A DNA stretch of 64,000 nt from Pseudomonas frederiksbergensis (GTDB taxonomy: Bacteria > Pseudomonadota > Gammaproteobacteria > Pseudomonadales > Pseudomonadaceae). The stretch covers positions 124,001 to 188,000 of the forward strand of contig NZ_JAAUOE010000005.1 in assembly GCF_017114915.1 (NCBI RefSeq), in the 5' to 3' direction. The notes beneath the pieces are model-generated. The model was not told the DNA's origin and did not search any database. It saw only the letters and a program-made list of their open reading frames with translations. Below are positions 17,616 to 27,672 of this stretch, one piece after another. Every line of letters begins with the position of its first letter. The first letter of the stretch is position 1. Position numbers and translations under genes: made by a program.

Positions 17616-18560
17616 ATGGACTTCAAAGACTATTACAAGATTCTCGGTGTGGAGCCGACCGCGGACGACAAGGCGATCAAGGCCGCCTATCGAAAGCTGG
17701 CGCGCAAGTACCACCCCGATGTCAGCAAGGAAAAGGACGCCGAGGCCAAATTCAAGGACGCGTCGGAAGCCTATGAAGCGCTGAAAAGCGCCGACAAACG
17801 CGCCGAATACGACAACTTGCGCAAATACGGTCACCACGGCCAGCCGTTCCAGGGCCCGCCGGGTTGGCAGAGTCGTGGTGGTTTCGGTGGCGGTGGTCAG
17901 GACACGGGCGATTTCTCGGACTTCTTCAGTTCGATCTTCGGCAACCGTGGGCCTGGTTTTGGAGGTGGACAGTCGCGTCGCAGCGCCGGACGTCGGGGAC
18001 AAGACGTGGAAATGGAATTGCCTGTTTTTCTGGAAGAAACCCTGTCGACCGAATCAAAAAAGGTCAGCTTTCAGGTGCCGCATTACAACGCGGCCGGCCA
18101 GCATGTCAGCAACACCAGCAAAAGCCTGAACGTGAAGATCCCCGCCGGCGTGGCCGACGGCGAGCGCATCCGCCTCAAGGGCCAGGGCGCACCGGGCATC
18201 GGTGGCGGGGCCAATGGCGACTTGTACCTGACCATTCGTTTTGCGCCGCACCCCAAATTCGACGTCGAAGGCGAGAACCTGATCATCACCTTGCCGCTGG
18301 CACCGTGGGAGCTGGCGCTGGGGACCGAAGTCGCGGTGCCGACCCTGACCGGCAAGATCAACCTCAAGGTGCCGGCCGGCAGCCAGAATGGCCAGCGCAT
18401 GCGCGCCAAGGGCCACGGCCTGCTGCACAAGGCCGGTCACCGTGGCTATCTGTTCGTGCAGCTTAAGGTGGTGATGCCGAAAAAACTCGACCATGACGTC
18501 AAGGCGTTGTGGGAGGAACTGGCGAAAAAAGCCGCTTTCGACCCGCGAGAGAATTTTTGA
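17616..18560 (+). CDS. cbpA: DnaJ-class co-chaperone CbpA
   Basis: 314-residue type II (class B) J-protein that stimulates DnaK; in E. coli CbpA also binds curved DNA in stationary phase. J-domain at residues 5-70 with the catalytic HPD at H33-P34-D35. A Gly/Phe-rich linker (about 75-120, [22 protein letters not shown]) follows, then two beta-barrel substrate domains without the zinc fingers of DnaJ. The start at 17616 gives the standard [12 protein letters not shown] end; an ATG five codons upstream is possible. cbpM follows after 24 bases with AGGAGA in front, so the pair form an operon with its own inhibitor. Confidence 0.95.
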   Translation: MDFKDYYKILGVEPTADDKAIKAAYRKLARKYHPDVSKEKDAEAKFKDASEAYEALKSADKRAEYDNLRKYGHHGQPFQGPPGWQSRGGFGGGGQDTGDFSDFFSSIFGNRGPGFGGGQSRRSAGRRGQDVEMELPVFLEETLSTESKKVSFQVPHYNAAGQHVSNTSKSLNVKIPAGVADGERIRLKGQGAPGIGGGANGDLYLTIRFAPHPKFDVEGENLIITLPLAPWELALGTEVAVPTLTGKINLKVPAGSQNGQRMRAKGHGLLHKAGHRGYLFVQLKVVMPKKLDHDVKALWEELAKKAAFDPRENF

Positions 18561-18584
18561 TTGAGAGATAAGGAGAAGCCAATC

Positions 18585-18890
18585 ATGAGCGAGCCCGTGA
18601 TCGTTCTATTGGACCTGGCAGAATTCTGTGAGGCGACCGAGTTGTCGGACGTGCATGTGATCGAGATCGTCGAACACGGCATCCTCGAACCACAGGGGAC
18701 AGAGCCCAAGGATTGGCGTTTCACCGACTATGAACTGACATTGGCCAAGCGCGCCGCCAAGCTGCGGCGCGACCTGGAGCTGGAATGGGAAGGCGTCGCG
18801 CTGGCGCTGGACCTGCTTGAAGAAGTCCGGCAACTGCGGGCCGAGAACCGCATGCTCAAGCAGCGGTTGGGGCGGCTGGTGATCCTGTAG
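18585..18890 (+). CDS. cbpM: Chaperone modulator CbpM
   Basis: 101-residue MerR-like helical protein that binds the J-domain of CbpA and blocks both its DnaK stimulation and DNA binding. The pattern DLAEFCEATELSDVHVIEIVEHGIL followed by DWRFTDYELTLAKRAAKLRRDLELEWEGVALAL and a C-terminal coiled coil (LLEEVRQLRAENRMLKQRL) matches the family along its length. Start at 18585 after AAGGAGAAG. Adjacency to cbpA supports the call strongly. Confidence 0.94.
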   Translation: MSEPVIVLLDLAEFCEATELSDVHVIEIVEHGILEPQGTEPKDWRFTDYELTLAKRAAKLRRDLELEWEGVALALDLLEEVRQLRAENRMLKQRLGRLVIL

Positions 18891-18909
18891 GCGCTGCCAA
18901 AGGCTGCTC

Positions 18910-20055
18910 CTACACAGAGTGTCGACTTAAGATCTTGCGTGGCAACACCACGGTAAACAGCGTGCCCTGCTCGGCGCTGGAACTGACCTCGATCGTCCCT
19001 TCATGGGCATCAACCACTTCCTTGACGATAAACAGCCCCAGACCGAGGCTGGTGGTCGGCCCGCCGAGTTCTTCGTCGGCACTGCGTACCAGCGGATCGA
19101 AGATGGTGCCGAGCGCCTCGGGTGGAATCGGCGCACCGTCGTTGTGCACGGTGAGGCGAACGTTGTCGGTTTCGCCCCTGAGGGTCAGTTTGACCGCGCT
19201 GTGGTTCGAACCGTGTTGCAATGCATTGCCGATCAGGTTCTGCAGCATTTGAGCGAGCCTTCGGCCATCCCATACGCCCTGGGTATCGCCTTCAACGCTC
19301 AGTGTCGGATCGCATTGAGGATGAGCGGCGCAGGCTTGGGCAATCGCCTCACGCGCCGTATCGGCCAGGTCCATGGGCGCCGGTTCGATCGGCAAGCGCT
19401 TGCCCAGACGACTGCGGACCAGTTCCAGCAAGTCGCTGACCATCACTGCCATGTGGCGGGTGCCACGCTTGATATGGAGCGCACAGGTCAATGCATCGCC
19501 CTCAAGGGTGGTTTTGCGCATCAGCATTTCGGTAGACATGCTCACCGCTTGCAACGGGGCGCGCAGGTCGTGACCGAGGATCGCCAGGAAGATATCCCGC
19601 GAATGATTGACCTGCTCGGCATAGGCTGCGGTGGATTCGGCCAAGGCTTCGTCGATGGCTTCGTTGAAACGGATCATGTCCTGAAAATAGGCGATGTCGG
19701 GAGATTCCAGATTATCGACCCACAAACGAATCACACAGGCGCGCAAATGGCGAAATTCGCTGGTCATCTGCACCAGGTCAAAACCCACGGTATGCCGCAG
19801 CTCGCCATGGCTGGCACCGGCCTGGTCCAGGCTCGGGGTCTTTTCCGGGCCTTCGCCCTTGGCTTTGGCCTGTTGTTCGCTGTCGGACTGGGGCTTGGTC
19901 ATGTCCCGGGCGGCGGCCAGCAGGATTGCTTTTGCGTGATCACGCAGGGCCCCGCTGTCCATGTACTCGGCGGCGGGGGTAATGGTTTTGGCGAATTGCT
20001 CCCATTCATCGACGATACGGCTTACGTTCTGAACGATGAAGTCACTGAGGCGCAT
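18910..20055 (-). CDS. Soluble sensor histidine kinase, RsbR-like N-terminus
   Basis: 381 residues with no membrane segment, so a cytoplasmic kinase. The N-terminal all-helical sensor part (about 1-150, MRLSDFIVQNVSRIVDEWEQ) resembles the RsbRD/RISPT class found before Pseudomonas kinases. The H-box is ILGHDLRAPLQAV with the phosphoryl histidine near residue 159. The ATPase lobe has the N box QNLIGNALQHG, G1 VHNDGAPIPP and G2 SLGLGLFIVKEVV. No response regulator is adjacent (the next gene downstream is cbpM on the other strand), so the kinase is an orphan whose partner and signal are unknown. Confidence 0.88.
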   Translation of the reverse strand: MRLSDFIVQNVSRIVDEWEQFAKTITPAAEYMDSGALRDHAKAILLAAARDMTKPQSDSEQQAKAKGEGPEKTPSLDQAGASHGELRHTVGFDLVQMTSEFRHLRACVIRLWVDNLESPDIAYFQDMIRFNEAIDEALAESTAAYAEQVNHSRDIFLAILGHDLRAPLQAVSMSTEMLMRKTTLEGDALTCALHIKRGTRHMAVMVSDLLELVRSRLGKRLPIEPAPMDLADTAREAIAQACAAHPQCDPTLSVEGDTQGVWDGRRLAQMLQNLIGNALQHGSNHSAVKLTLRGETDNVRLTVHNDGAPIPPEALGTIFDPLVRSADEELGGPTTSLGLGLFIVKEVVDAHEGTIEVSSSAEQGTLFTVVLPRKILSRHSV

Positions 20056-20231
20056 GGGCGATTACCTTGAGCGCAATGGGCTGGGGGCGCATCTTAGCCC
20101 CTTATGGACGATAGCAAATACTCGGGCAGATGCGCGGGGCTGTATGCATTTGTGGCGAGGGGCTTACCCAAAGGCCAGTAAGGCGCGGACCCTGTGGAAG
20201 CGGGCTTGCCCGCTCCGGTTATCGGAAAAAT

Positions 20232-21932
20232 CTAGAACAGGAAGTAGCGCTGCGCCATCGGCAACACATCCGCTGGTTCACACCACAGCAAAACGCCATC
20301 AGCCTTGACCTGATACGTTTGCGGATCGACGTCGATGTCCGGCAGGTAATCGTTGTGGATCAAATCGGTTTTCTGCACATCGCGGCAGCCTTTGACCACG
20401 GCGATTTTCTTCTTCAGGCCCAAGGCGTCGGGCAAACCGGCCTCCTGCGCTGCCTGGCTGATGAAGGTCAGGCTGGTGGCGTGCAGCGAGCCACCGTAAC
20501 TGGCGAACATCGGGCGGTAGTGCACCGGTTGCGGCGTTGGAATCGACGCGTTGGCATCGCCCATCAGGCTGGCCGCAATGGCACCGCCCTTGAGGATCAG
20601 CGTCGGTTTGACCCCAAAGAACGCCGGGCGCCAGAGCACCAGATCCGCCCACTTACCCACTTCGACCGAACCCACTTCGTGGCTGATGCCGTGGGTGATC
20701 GCCGGGTTGATGGTGTACTTGGCGATGTAGCGTTTGGCGCGGAAGTTGTCGTTGCCTTCGCCGTCACCGGCCAGCGGGCCGCGCTGTTTTTTCATTTTGT
20801 CGGCAGTCTGCCAGGTGCGCGTAATGACTTCGCCGACCCGGCCCATGGCCTGGCTGTCGGAGCTGATCATTGAGAAAGCGCCCAGGTCATGGAGGATGTC
20901 TTCGGCGGCAATCGTCTCACGGCGGATGCGGCTTTCGGCGAAGGCCACGTCTTCGGCAATGCTCGGGTCCAGGTGGTGGCAGACCATCAGCATGTCGAGG
21001 TGTTCATCGATGGTGTTGCGGGTGAACGGCCGGGTCGGGTTGGTGGAACTGGGCAGCACGTTGGCGAAACCGCAGGCCTTGATGATGTCCGGCGCGTGAC
21101 CGCCACCGGCACCTTCGGTGTGGTAGGTGTGGATGGTGCGGCCCTTGAAGGCGGCGAGGGTGGTTTCGACGAAACCGGACTCGTTGAGGGTGTCGGTGTG
21201 AATCGCCACCTGCACATCGTACTGGTCGGCCACGCTCAGGCAGTTGTCGATGCTCGCCGGGGTGGTGCCCCAGTCTTCGTGCAGCTTGAGGCCGATGGCG
21301 CCGGCCTTGACCTGCTCGATCAACGGTTCCGGCAGGCTGGCGTTGCCCTTGCCGGTGAAGCCGATGTTCATCGGGAAGGCATCGGCGGCCTGGAGCATGC
21401 GCGCCAGGTGCCACGGCCCTGAAGTGCAGGTGGTGGCGTTGGTGCCGGTGGCCGGCCCCGTGCCGCCGCCGATCATGGTGGTGACGCCGCTCATCAGCGC
21501 TTCTTCGATCTGCTGCGGGCAGATGAAGTGGATATGGGTGTCAATGCCGCCAGCGGTGAGGATCATGCCTTCACCGGCGATCACTTCGGTGCTGGCGCCG
21601 ATGGCAATGGTTACGTTCGGCTGGATGTCCGGGTTGCCGGCCTTGCCGATGGCGGCGATGCGTCCGTCCTTGAGGCCGACGTCAGCTTTGACGATGCCCC
21701 AGTGGTCGATGATCAGCGCGTTGGTGATCAGGGTGTCGACCACCTCGGCGGCCAGCAGTTGGCTTTGGCCCTGGCCGTCGCGAATGACTTTGCCGCCGCC
21801 GAATTTCACTTCTTCGCCGTAGGTGGTGAAGTCCTGTTCCACTTCGATCCACAGTTCGGTATCGGCCAGACGGACCTTGTCACCGACGGTGGGGCCGAAC
21901 ATGTCGGCGTAGGCTTGTCTTGAGATTTTCAT
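20232..21932 (-). CDS. ureC: Urease alpha (catalytic) subunit UreC
   Basis: 566-residue catalytic subunit hydrolysing urea to ammonia and carbamate at a di-nickel site in the cytoplasm. All ligands are present: H133 and H135 (DTHIHF), the carbamylated lysine K216 (GLKLHED), H245 (AIHTD), H271 (TYHTEG) and D359 (ISSDSQ). The mobile flap cysteine C318 and H319-H320 (MVCHHL) are also intact, so the enzyme should be active. It is the last gene of the urt-ure minus-strand block; a 238-base gap containing a compound repeat separates it from ureB. No clear terminator follows, only degenerate REP-like hairpins in 20140-20220. Confidence 0.98.
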   Translation of the reverse strand: MKISRQAYADMFGPTVGDKVRLADTELWIEVEQDFTTYGEEVKFGGGKVIRDGQGQSQLLAAEVVDTLITNALIIDHWGIVKADVGLKDGRIAAIGKAGNPDIQPNVTIAIGASTEVIAGEGMILTAGGIDTHIHFICPQQIEEALMSGVTTMIGGGTGPATGTNATTCTSGPWHLARMLQAADAFPMNIGFTGKGNASLPEPLIEQVKAGAIGLKLHEDWGTTPASIDNCLSVADQYDVQVAIHTDTLNESGFVETTLAAFKGRTIHTYHTEGAGGGHAPDIIKACGFANVLPSSTNPTRPFTRNTIDEHLDMLMVCHHLDPSIAEDVAFAESRIRRETIAAEDILHDLGAFSMISSDSQAMGRVGEVITRTWQTADKMKKQRGPLAGDGEGNDNFRAKRYIAKYTINPAITHGISHEVGSVEVGKWADLVLWRPAFFGVKPTLILKGGAIAASLMGDANASIPTPQPVHYRPMFASYGGSLHATSLTFISQAAQEAGLPDALGLKKKIAVVKGCRDVQKTDLIHNDYLPDIDVDPQTYQVKADGVLLWCEPADVLPMAQRYFLF

Positions 21933-22048
21933 GCGCTTGCCTTGGGATTCAATTGGGTTTGAGACCGCTCGCGTCGCTCGCTATCGCAGCCTCGCTCCGC
22001 TCGACAGCTCCTACAGGGGGATCGTGTTTCCCCGTAAATCGCGTATTT

Positions 22049-22157
22049 GATCGTTCCCACGCTCTGCGTGGGAATGCCGCCATGGACGCTCTGCGTCCGC
22101 CGTTATGTGACGCGGAGCGTCACGGGATGCATTCCCACGGGGACCATGGGAATGATC
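22049..22157. repeat. Compound palindromic repeat between ureB and ureC
   Basis: Nested inverted repeats: outer GATCGTTCCCACGC..., inner GACGCTCTGCGTC / GACGCGGAGCGTC. The right outer arm is diverged (ATTCCCACGGGGACCATGGG), so it no longer mirrors the left exactly. A separate GC-rich CTCGC repeat tract lies at 21966-22010. Nothing else is seen in the gap 21933-22170. Confidence 0.8.
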
Positions 22158-22170
22158 AGTCAACGATCAG

Positions 22171-22478
22171 TCAGTCGAGGTCGCCCATGATCCTGCCGGC
22201 AAACCCGAACACCCGGCGATGCCCGGCCAGGTCCACCAGCTCGACCTCGCGGCTCTGCCCCGGTTCGAAACGCACGGCGGTGCCGGCGGGGATGTTCAGG
22301 CGCATGCCGCGGCTGGCGGCGCGGTCGAAGGTCAGGGCGTCGTTGGTTTCGAAGAAGTGATAATGCGAGCCGACCTGGATTGGCCGGTCGCCGCTGTTGG
22401 CCACCTTCAGGCTGAGGGTGCGGCGGCCGACGTTGAGTTCGATGTCGCCGGGCTGGATCTGGTATTCACCGGGAATCA

Positions 22479-22479
<1 letters not shown>
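22171..22479 (-). CDS. ureB: Urease beta subunit UreB
   Basis: 102-residue structural subunit of the (UreABC)3 enzyme. Landmarks: [19 protein letters not shown] at the N-terminus, [18 protein letters not shown] in the centre and [23 protein letters not shown] near the end, all conserved in UreB. ATG at 22479 is preceded by AGGAG; a GTG one codon earlier is also possible. The start overlaps the stop of the upstream acetyltransferase gene, so translation is coupled. Confidence 0.97.
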
Positions 22480-23551
<1,072 letters not shown>

Positions 23552-23560
23552 GGCGCGGCC

Positions 23561-23863
23561 TCAGGCGATCGGTTGGTGAACGGTGACCAGTTTGGTGCCG
23601 TCGGGGAACGTCGCTTCTACCTGGATCTCCGGGATCATTTCCGGGATGCCTTCCATCACTTGTTCACGGCTGAGCAGGGTGGTGCCGTAGTGCATCAGCT
23701 CGGCCACGGTCTGGCCGTCACGGGCGCCTTCGAGCAGCGCCGCGGAAATATAGGCCATGGCCTCCGGGTAATTGAGCTTCACGCCGCGAGCCAAACGCCG
23801 CTCGGCCACGAGGCCGGCGGTGAAGATCAGCAGCTTGTCTTTTTCGCGTGGGGTCAGGTCCAT
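23561..23863 (-). CDS. ureA: Urease gamma subunit UreA
   Basis: 100-residue structural subunit. Full-length UreA pattern: [20 protein letters not shown] at the start, [38 protein letters not shown], and [16 protein letters not shown] at the end. The start at 23863 is chosen for family length; the open frame extends 17 codons further without similarity. A REPIN lies in the 139-base gap to ureD upstream. Confidence 0.97.
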   Translation of the reverse strand: MDLTPREKDKLLIFTAGLVAERRLARGVKLNYPEAMAYISAALLEGARDGQTVAELMHYGTTLLSREQVMEGIPEMIPEIQVEATFPDGTKLVTVHQPIA

Positions 23864-23922
23864 CGTAGAAATCCATCCGGGCAGATAAAAAGGTATTCGG
23901 ATCTGTGAATGCATAACCCTGA

Positions 23923-23988
23923 AGGAGCTGGCTTGCCAGCGAAGGCGTACTTACTGACGACGAAAGCTTCGCTGGCAAGCCAGCTCCT
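23923..23988. repeat. REPIN between ureD and ureA
   Basis: AGGAGCTGGCTTGCCAGCGA... (23923-23944) and its exact complement (23967-23988) with a 22-base spacer. Same family as 29201-29276. Confidence 0.9.
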
Positions 23989-24002
23989 ACGGGGTTCGGT
24001 GT

Positions 24003-24842
24003 TCAGGTGCTCCATATTCGTGGTGGTACGGCTTCGCGACCAAGCAATGCAGGCCTGAGCAAACGCCACACATCGATCAGCCAACCACGCGCCAACAGCG
24101 CCTCACTGGCCAGGCACCGAGCGACCAACAGCCCCGGCAACTGGGTCAGATCCCCGCGCACCTCGTTGGGCAGCGATCGGCACCTCTCCAGCAATTGGCT
24201 ATCAATCTCCCCGGTCACCAGCAACGTCGCAAACACCGGTTGCCCGTCCAGCCCGATCGGCGAATCCAGCAAGCCGTCATCCCCGACAATGCGCTGGCGT
24301 TCGTGCCAGAGCAACTGCCCGTCGCGGCGGATATCCAGGTGCGCCTGAAAGTGCCCGAGGTCGAAACGCTCGCCACTGGCCGGGCGACCCAGCGCCACCA
24401 CGTCCCAGTAGAACAGCCGCGCATCGCCTTCCAGATCAATGCTTGTGCTGAGTTCCGCCTGAGCAGCGCTGAAGATAATCGTCTCTTGCGGCAGCCACTC
24501 CAACGTAGCACCGGCGCCAACGCGCAAGTCGAGTTTCTGATAAGCCGGCCCGGCCGCGCGATACCACTTGGCGGCACCGGGACTGGTGATTTGCGCCCAG
24601 GCGTTTGCGCCGACGCGGGCCGAGATGTCCAGCCGATCACCGCCGGCAATCCCGCCCGGCGGGTGGACGATGATGTGCTGACACACCTCGGGGCCTTCGG
24701 CGTACAGGTGCTTTTGCACCCTCAGCGGACCTTTGTGGCGGCGCTGCACCGGGCGTGTGCTGTCGCCGAAACGGGCGTAGCCCAGGTCCAGCTCGGCATG
24801 CCAGCTCGGGGTAAACAGCGCAGTGGGGAGAGCTGAATTCAT
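24003..24842 (-). CDS. ureD: Urease accessory protein UreD
   Basis: 279-residue scaffold (UreH in some species) that binds apo-urease and conveys nickel through an internal tunnel together with UreF and UreG. Conserved segments: [22 protein letters not shown] near residue 34, [14 protein letters not shown] near 60, [11 protein letters not shown] near 86 and [10 protein letters not shown] near 114. It begins the ure half of the block, 30 bases after urtE, with AGGAGG some 17 bases before the ATG. No separate promoter is seen, so it is probably read through from urt. Confidence 0.96.
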   Translation of the reverse strand: MNSALPTALFTPSWHAELDLGYARFGDSTRPVQRRHKGPLRVQKHLYAEGPEVCQHIIVHPPGGIAGGDRLDISARVGANAWAQITSPGAAKWYRAAGPAYQKLDLRVGAGATLEWLPQETIIFSAAQAELSTSIDLEGDARLFYWDVVALGRPASGERFDLGHFQAHLDIRRDGQLLWHERQRIVGDDGLLDSPIGLDGQPVFATLLVTGEIDSQLLERCRSLPNEVRGDLTQLPGLLVARCLASEALLARGWLIDVWRLLRPALLGREAVPPRIWST

Positions 24843-24872
24843 ATTGTCTAATTATCGTCAGGAGGCTGCAGG

Positions 24873-25571
24873 TTAGATCGTAACCAGTCCACGCACACCT
24901 TCGGCTTCCATATTTTCGCCGCGACCTTGCTGCACGATCTCGCCCCGGGACATCACCAGGTACTGATCGGCCAGCTCGGCGGCGAAATCGTAGAACTGCT
25001 CCACCAGCAAAATCGCCATGTCGCCGCGTGCTGCGAGCTTTTTGATCACCGCGCCGATTTCCTTGATCACCGACGGCTGGATGCCTTCGGTGGGTTCGTC
25101 GAGAATCAGCAACCGTGGCCGGCTGGCCAGTGCTCTACCGATCGCCAGTTGCTGTTGCTGGCCCCCGGACAAATCACCGCCGCGCCGTTGCCTCATTTGC
25201 AGCAGCACCGGGAACAACTCGTAGATGAATGCCGGGACTTCCTTGGCTTCGGAGCCGGGAAAGCGCGACAGGCCCATCAGCAGGTTTTCTTCCACGGTCA
25301 GCCGGCCGAAAATTTCCCGGCCCTGGGGCACGTAGGCGATGCCGGCATGCACCCGTTGGTGTGGCTTGAACGTGGTGATCGGTTGGCCTTCCCAGTTCAC
25401 CGCCCCTTCCTTGGCCGGCAGCAAACCCATCAGGCATTTGAGCAGGGTGGTCTTGCCCACGCCATTGCGCCCGAGCAGGCAGGTGACTTCGCCAACCTTC
25501 ACCTCAAACGTCAGGCCCCGCAGGATGTGGCTACCGCCGTAGTACTGGTGCAGCTTGTCGACTTGCAGCAT
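24873..25571 (-). CDS. urtE: Urea ABC transporter ATP-binding subunit UrtE
   Basis: 232-residue LivF-like ATPase of the urea importer. Walker A GRNGVGKTT near residue 36, signature LSGGQQQQLAIGRAL, Walker [17 protein letters not shown]. The phrase EPTEGIQPSVIKEIG separates UrtE from LivF. The ATG at 25571 is taken rather than an in-frame TTG two codons upstream. A compound repeat separates it from urtD. Confidence 0.96.
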   Translation of the reverse strand: MLQVDKLHQYYGGSHILRGLTFEVKVGEVTCLLGRNGVGKTTLLKCLMGLLPAKEGAVNWEGQPITTFKPHQRVHAGIAYVPQGREIFGRLTVEENLLMGLSRFPGSEAKEVPAFIYELFPVLLQMRQRRGGDLSGGQQQQLAIGRALASRPRLLILDEPTEGIQPSVIKEIGAVIKKLAARGDMAILLVEQFYDFAAELADQYLVMSRGEIVQQGRGENMEAEGVRGLVTI

Positions 25572-25590
25572 CTTCAAAATTCCCCCCTGT

Positions 25591-25725
25591 GATCGTTCCC
25601 ACGCTCTGCGTGGAAATGCATCCCGTGACGCTCCGCGTCACTCGTGCACAGGACTTGAGCCCTGCATTGTCAGCGGGACGCGGAGCGTCCCGGGCGGCGT
25701 TCCCACGCAGAGCGTGGGAACGATC
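25591..25725. repeat. Compound palindromic repeat between urtD and urtE
   Basis: Outer arms GATCGTTCCCACGC (25591) and GCGTGGGAACGATC (to 25725), inner arms GTGACGCTCCGCGTCAC and GGGACGCGGAGCGTCCC. It fills nearly the whole 155-base gap inside the operon. Confidence 0.88.
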
Positions 25726-25726
25726 A

Positions 25727-26596
25727 TCATCGGCCGAGGTAGACCTCGATCACCCGCTCATTGTCCTGCACCTGTGCAAGCGACCCTTCGGCCAGCACGC
25801 TGCCCTGGTGCAACACGGTGACGTGGTCGGCGATCGAGCCGACGAAGCCCATGTCGTGTTCCACCACCATCAGCGAATGCTGGCCGGCCAGGCGCTTGAA
25901 CAGTTCGGCGGTGAATTCGGTTTCGGCGTCGGTCATGCCCGCCACTGGCTCGTCGAGCAGCAGCAGTTGCGGGTCTTGCATCAGCAGCATGCCGATTTCC
26001 AGAAACTGCTTCTGCCCGTGGGACAACAAACCCGCCGGGCGATTGACCGAGGCAGTCAGGCGAATCGTCTCCAGCACCTCGCTGATGCGATCCCTTTGTT
26101 CGCCGCTCAGGCGAGCCCGCAAGCTGGCCCACACCGACTTGTCGGTTTTTTGCGCCAGCTCCAGGTTTTCGAACACGCTCAGCGCTTCGAACACGGTCGG
26201 CTTCTGGAACTTGCGACCGATACCGGCCTGGGCGATCTGCACTTCGCTCATCTGCGTCAGGTCCAGGGTTTCACCGAACCAGGCCTTGCCGTGGCTGGGG
26301 CGGGTCTTGCCGGTGATCACGTCCATCAGCGTGGTCTTGCCCGCGCCGTTGGGGCCGATGATGCAGCGCAATTCGCCGACGCCGATGTACAGGTTCAAAT
26401 CGTTCAGGGCCTTGAAGCCATCGAAACTGACGCTGATGTCTTCCAGGGTCAGGATGGTGCCGTGGCGCGTATTCAGGCCCGGGCCGACGCGTTGGCCGAG
26501 GCCGATGGCGTCGCGGCTGCTGCCGGCGTCCTTGTTGGGCTGCGGTGGAAAAAAGGCCGGTTCGAGCATGAACTCTGCCGTTGCTGTAACTCTCAT
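25727..26596 (-). CDS. urtD: Urea ABC transporter ATP-binding subunit UrtD
   Basis: 289-residue LivG-like ATPase. Walker [10 protein letters not shown] near residue 82, signature LSHGQKQFLEIGMLLMQ, Walker B LLLLDEPVAGMTDAE, with the H-loop in VVEHDM. LSHGQKQ and AGMTDAE are UrtD hallmarks. About 45 N-terminal residues precede the ABC domain (Pro/Gly-rich), as in other Pseudomonas UrtD. The start overlaps the urtC stop (ATGA). Confidence 0.96.
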   Translation of the reverse strand: MRVTATAEFMLEPAFFPPQPNKDAGSSRDAIGLGQRVGPGLNTRHGTILTLEDISVSFDGFKALNDLNLYIGVGELRCIIGPNGAGKTTLMDVITGKTRPSHGKAWFGETLDLTQMSEVQIAQAGIGRKFQKPTVFEALSVFENLELAQKTDKSVWASLRARLSGEQRDRISEVLETIRLTASVNRPAGLLSHGQKQFLEIGMLLMQDPQLLLLDEPVAGMTDAETEFTAELFKRLAGQHSLMVVEHDMGFVGSIADHVTVLHQGSVLAEGSLAQVQDNERVIEVYLGR

Positions 26597-27672
26597 GATT
26601 CACCCCTTTTCTTCAGCAGACCGATCACGCCTTTGGGCAGATACAGCGTCACGATGATGAACAGCGCGCCGAGGAAGAACAGCCAGTATTCCGGAAACGC
26701 CACGGTGAACCAGCTCTTCATGCCGTTGACCACGCCAGCACCCAGCAGCGGACCGATCAGCGTGCCGCGCCCACCCAAGGCAACCCAGACAGCCGCTTCG
26801 ATCGAGTTGGTCGGCGACATTTCGCTCGGGTTGATGATCCCGACTTGCGGCACATACAAGGCGCCGGCCAGGCCGCACAACACCGCACTCAACACCCAGA
26901 CAAACAGCTTGAAGCCGCGCGGGTCGTAGCCGCAGAACATCAGGCGGTTCTCGGCATCGCGCAACGCGGTCAGCACCCGGCCGAACTTGCTTTGCGCCAG
27001 CCGCCAACCGATGAACAGACTCGCCACCAGCAGCAGTACCGTGGCGAAAAACAGCACCGCGCGAGTCCCCGGTTCCGTGATGCCGAAACCGAGAATGGTG
27101 CGGAAATTGGTGAAGCCGTTGTTGCCGCCAAATCCGGTTTCATTACGGAAAAACAGCAGCATCCCGGCGAAGGTCAGGGCCTGGGTCATGATCGAGAAAT
27201 ACACGCCCTTGATCCGCGAGCGGAAGGCGAAGAAACCGAACACCAGCGCCAGCAGACCCGGCGCCAATACCACCAGGCACAGGGCCCAGAGGAAGCTGCT
27301 GGTGCCGGTCCAGTACCACGGCAACTCGGTCCACGACAGAAAGGTCATGAACGCCGGCAAGCCGTCGCCCGAGGCCTGGCGCATCAGGTACATGCCCATC
27401 GCATAACCGCCGAGGGCGAAGAACAGACCGTGACCCAAGGACAGCAAACCGGCGTAACCCCAGACCAGATCGAGGGCCAGGGCAACGATGGCGTAGCACA
27501 GGATTTTGCCCATCAATGTCAGCGTGTAGGCCGAGACGTGAAACGTGCTGTCGGGCGATAACAGCGACAGCAGTGGCAGCGCCAACAGTAAAACAAGGAT
27601 CACCGCACCAACGGCAATCGTGACTTTGGGGCCGGCCTTTTGGCTGGCTGTGAGCATCAGAGGCTGATTCAT
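26593..27672 (-). CDS. urtC: Urea ABC transporter permease UrtC
   Basis: 359-residue LivM-like inner-membrane permease with about nine hydrophobic segments. Family features: LVWGYAGLLSLGHGLFFALGGYAMGMYLM near residue 68, GFGGNNGFTNF between helices, the cytoplasmic loop SKFGRVLTALRDAENRLMFCGYD, and VWVALGGRGTLIGPLLGA. It forms the channel with UrtB. Its start shares one base with the urtB stop (TGATG), and its stop overlaps urtD. Confidence 0.96.
   Translation of the reverse strand: MNQPLMLTASQKAGPKVTIAVGAVILVLLLALPLLSLLSPDSTFHVSAYTLTLMGKILCYAIVALALDLVWGYAGLLSLGHGLFFALGGYAMGMYLMRQASGDGLPAFMTFLSWTELPWYWTGTSSFLWALCLVVLAPGLLALVFGFFAFRSRIKGVYFSIMTQALTFAGMLLFFRNETGFGGNNGFTNFRTILGFGITEPGTRAVLFFATVLLLVASLFIGWRLAQSKFGRVLTALRDAENRLMFCGYDPRGFKLFVWVLSAVLCGLAGALYVPQVGIINPSEMSPTNSIEAAVWVALGGRGTLIGPLLGAGVVNGMKSWFTVAFPEYWLFFLGALFIIVTLYLPKGVIGLLKKRGES

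Noticed and set aside
25591..25725. Rho-independent terminator inside the urt operon
   Set aside because: The palindromes lack a following T run and recur as a repeat family elsewhere, so a true operon end is not supported.
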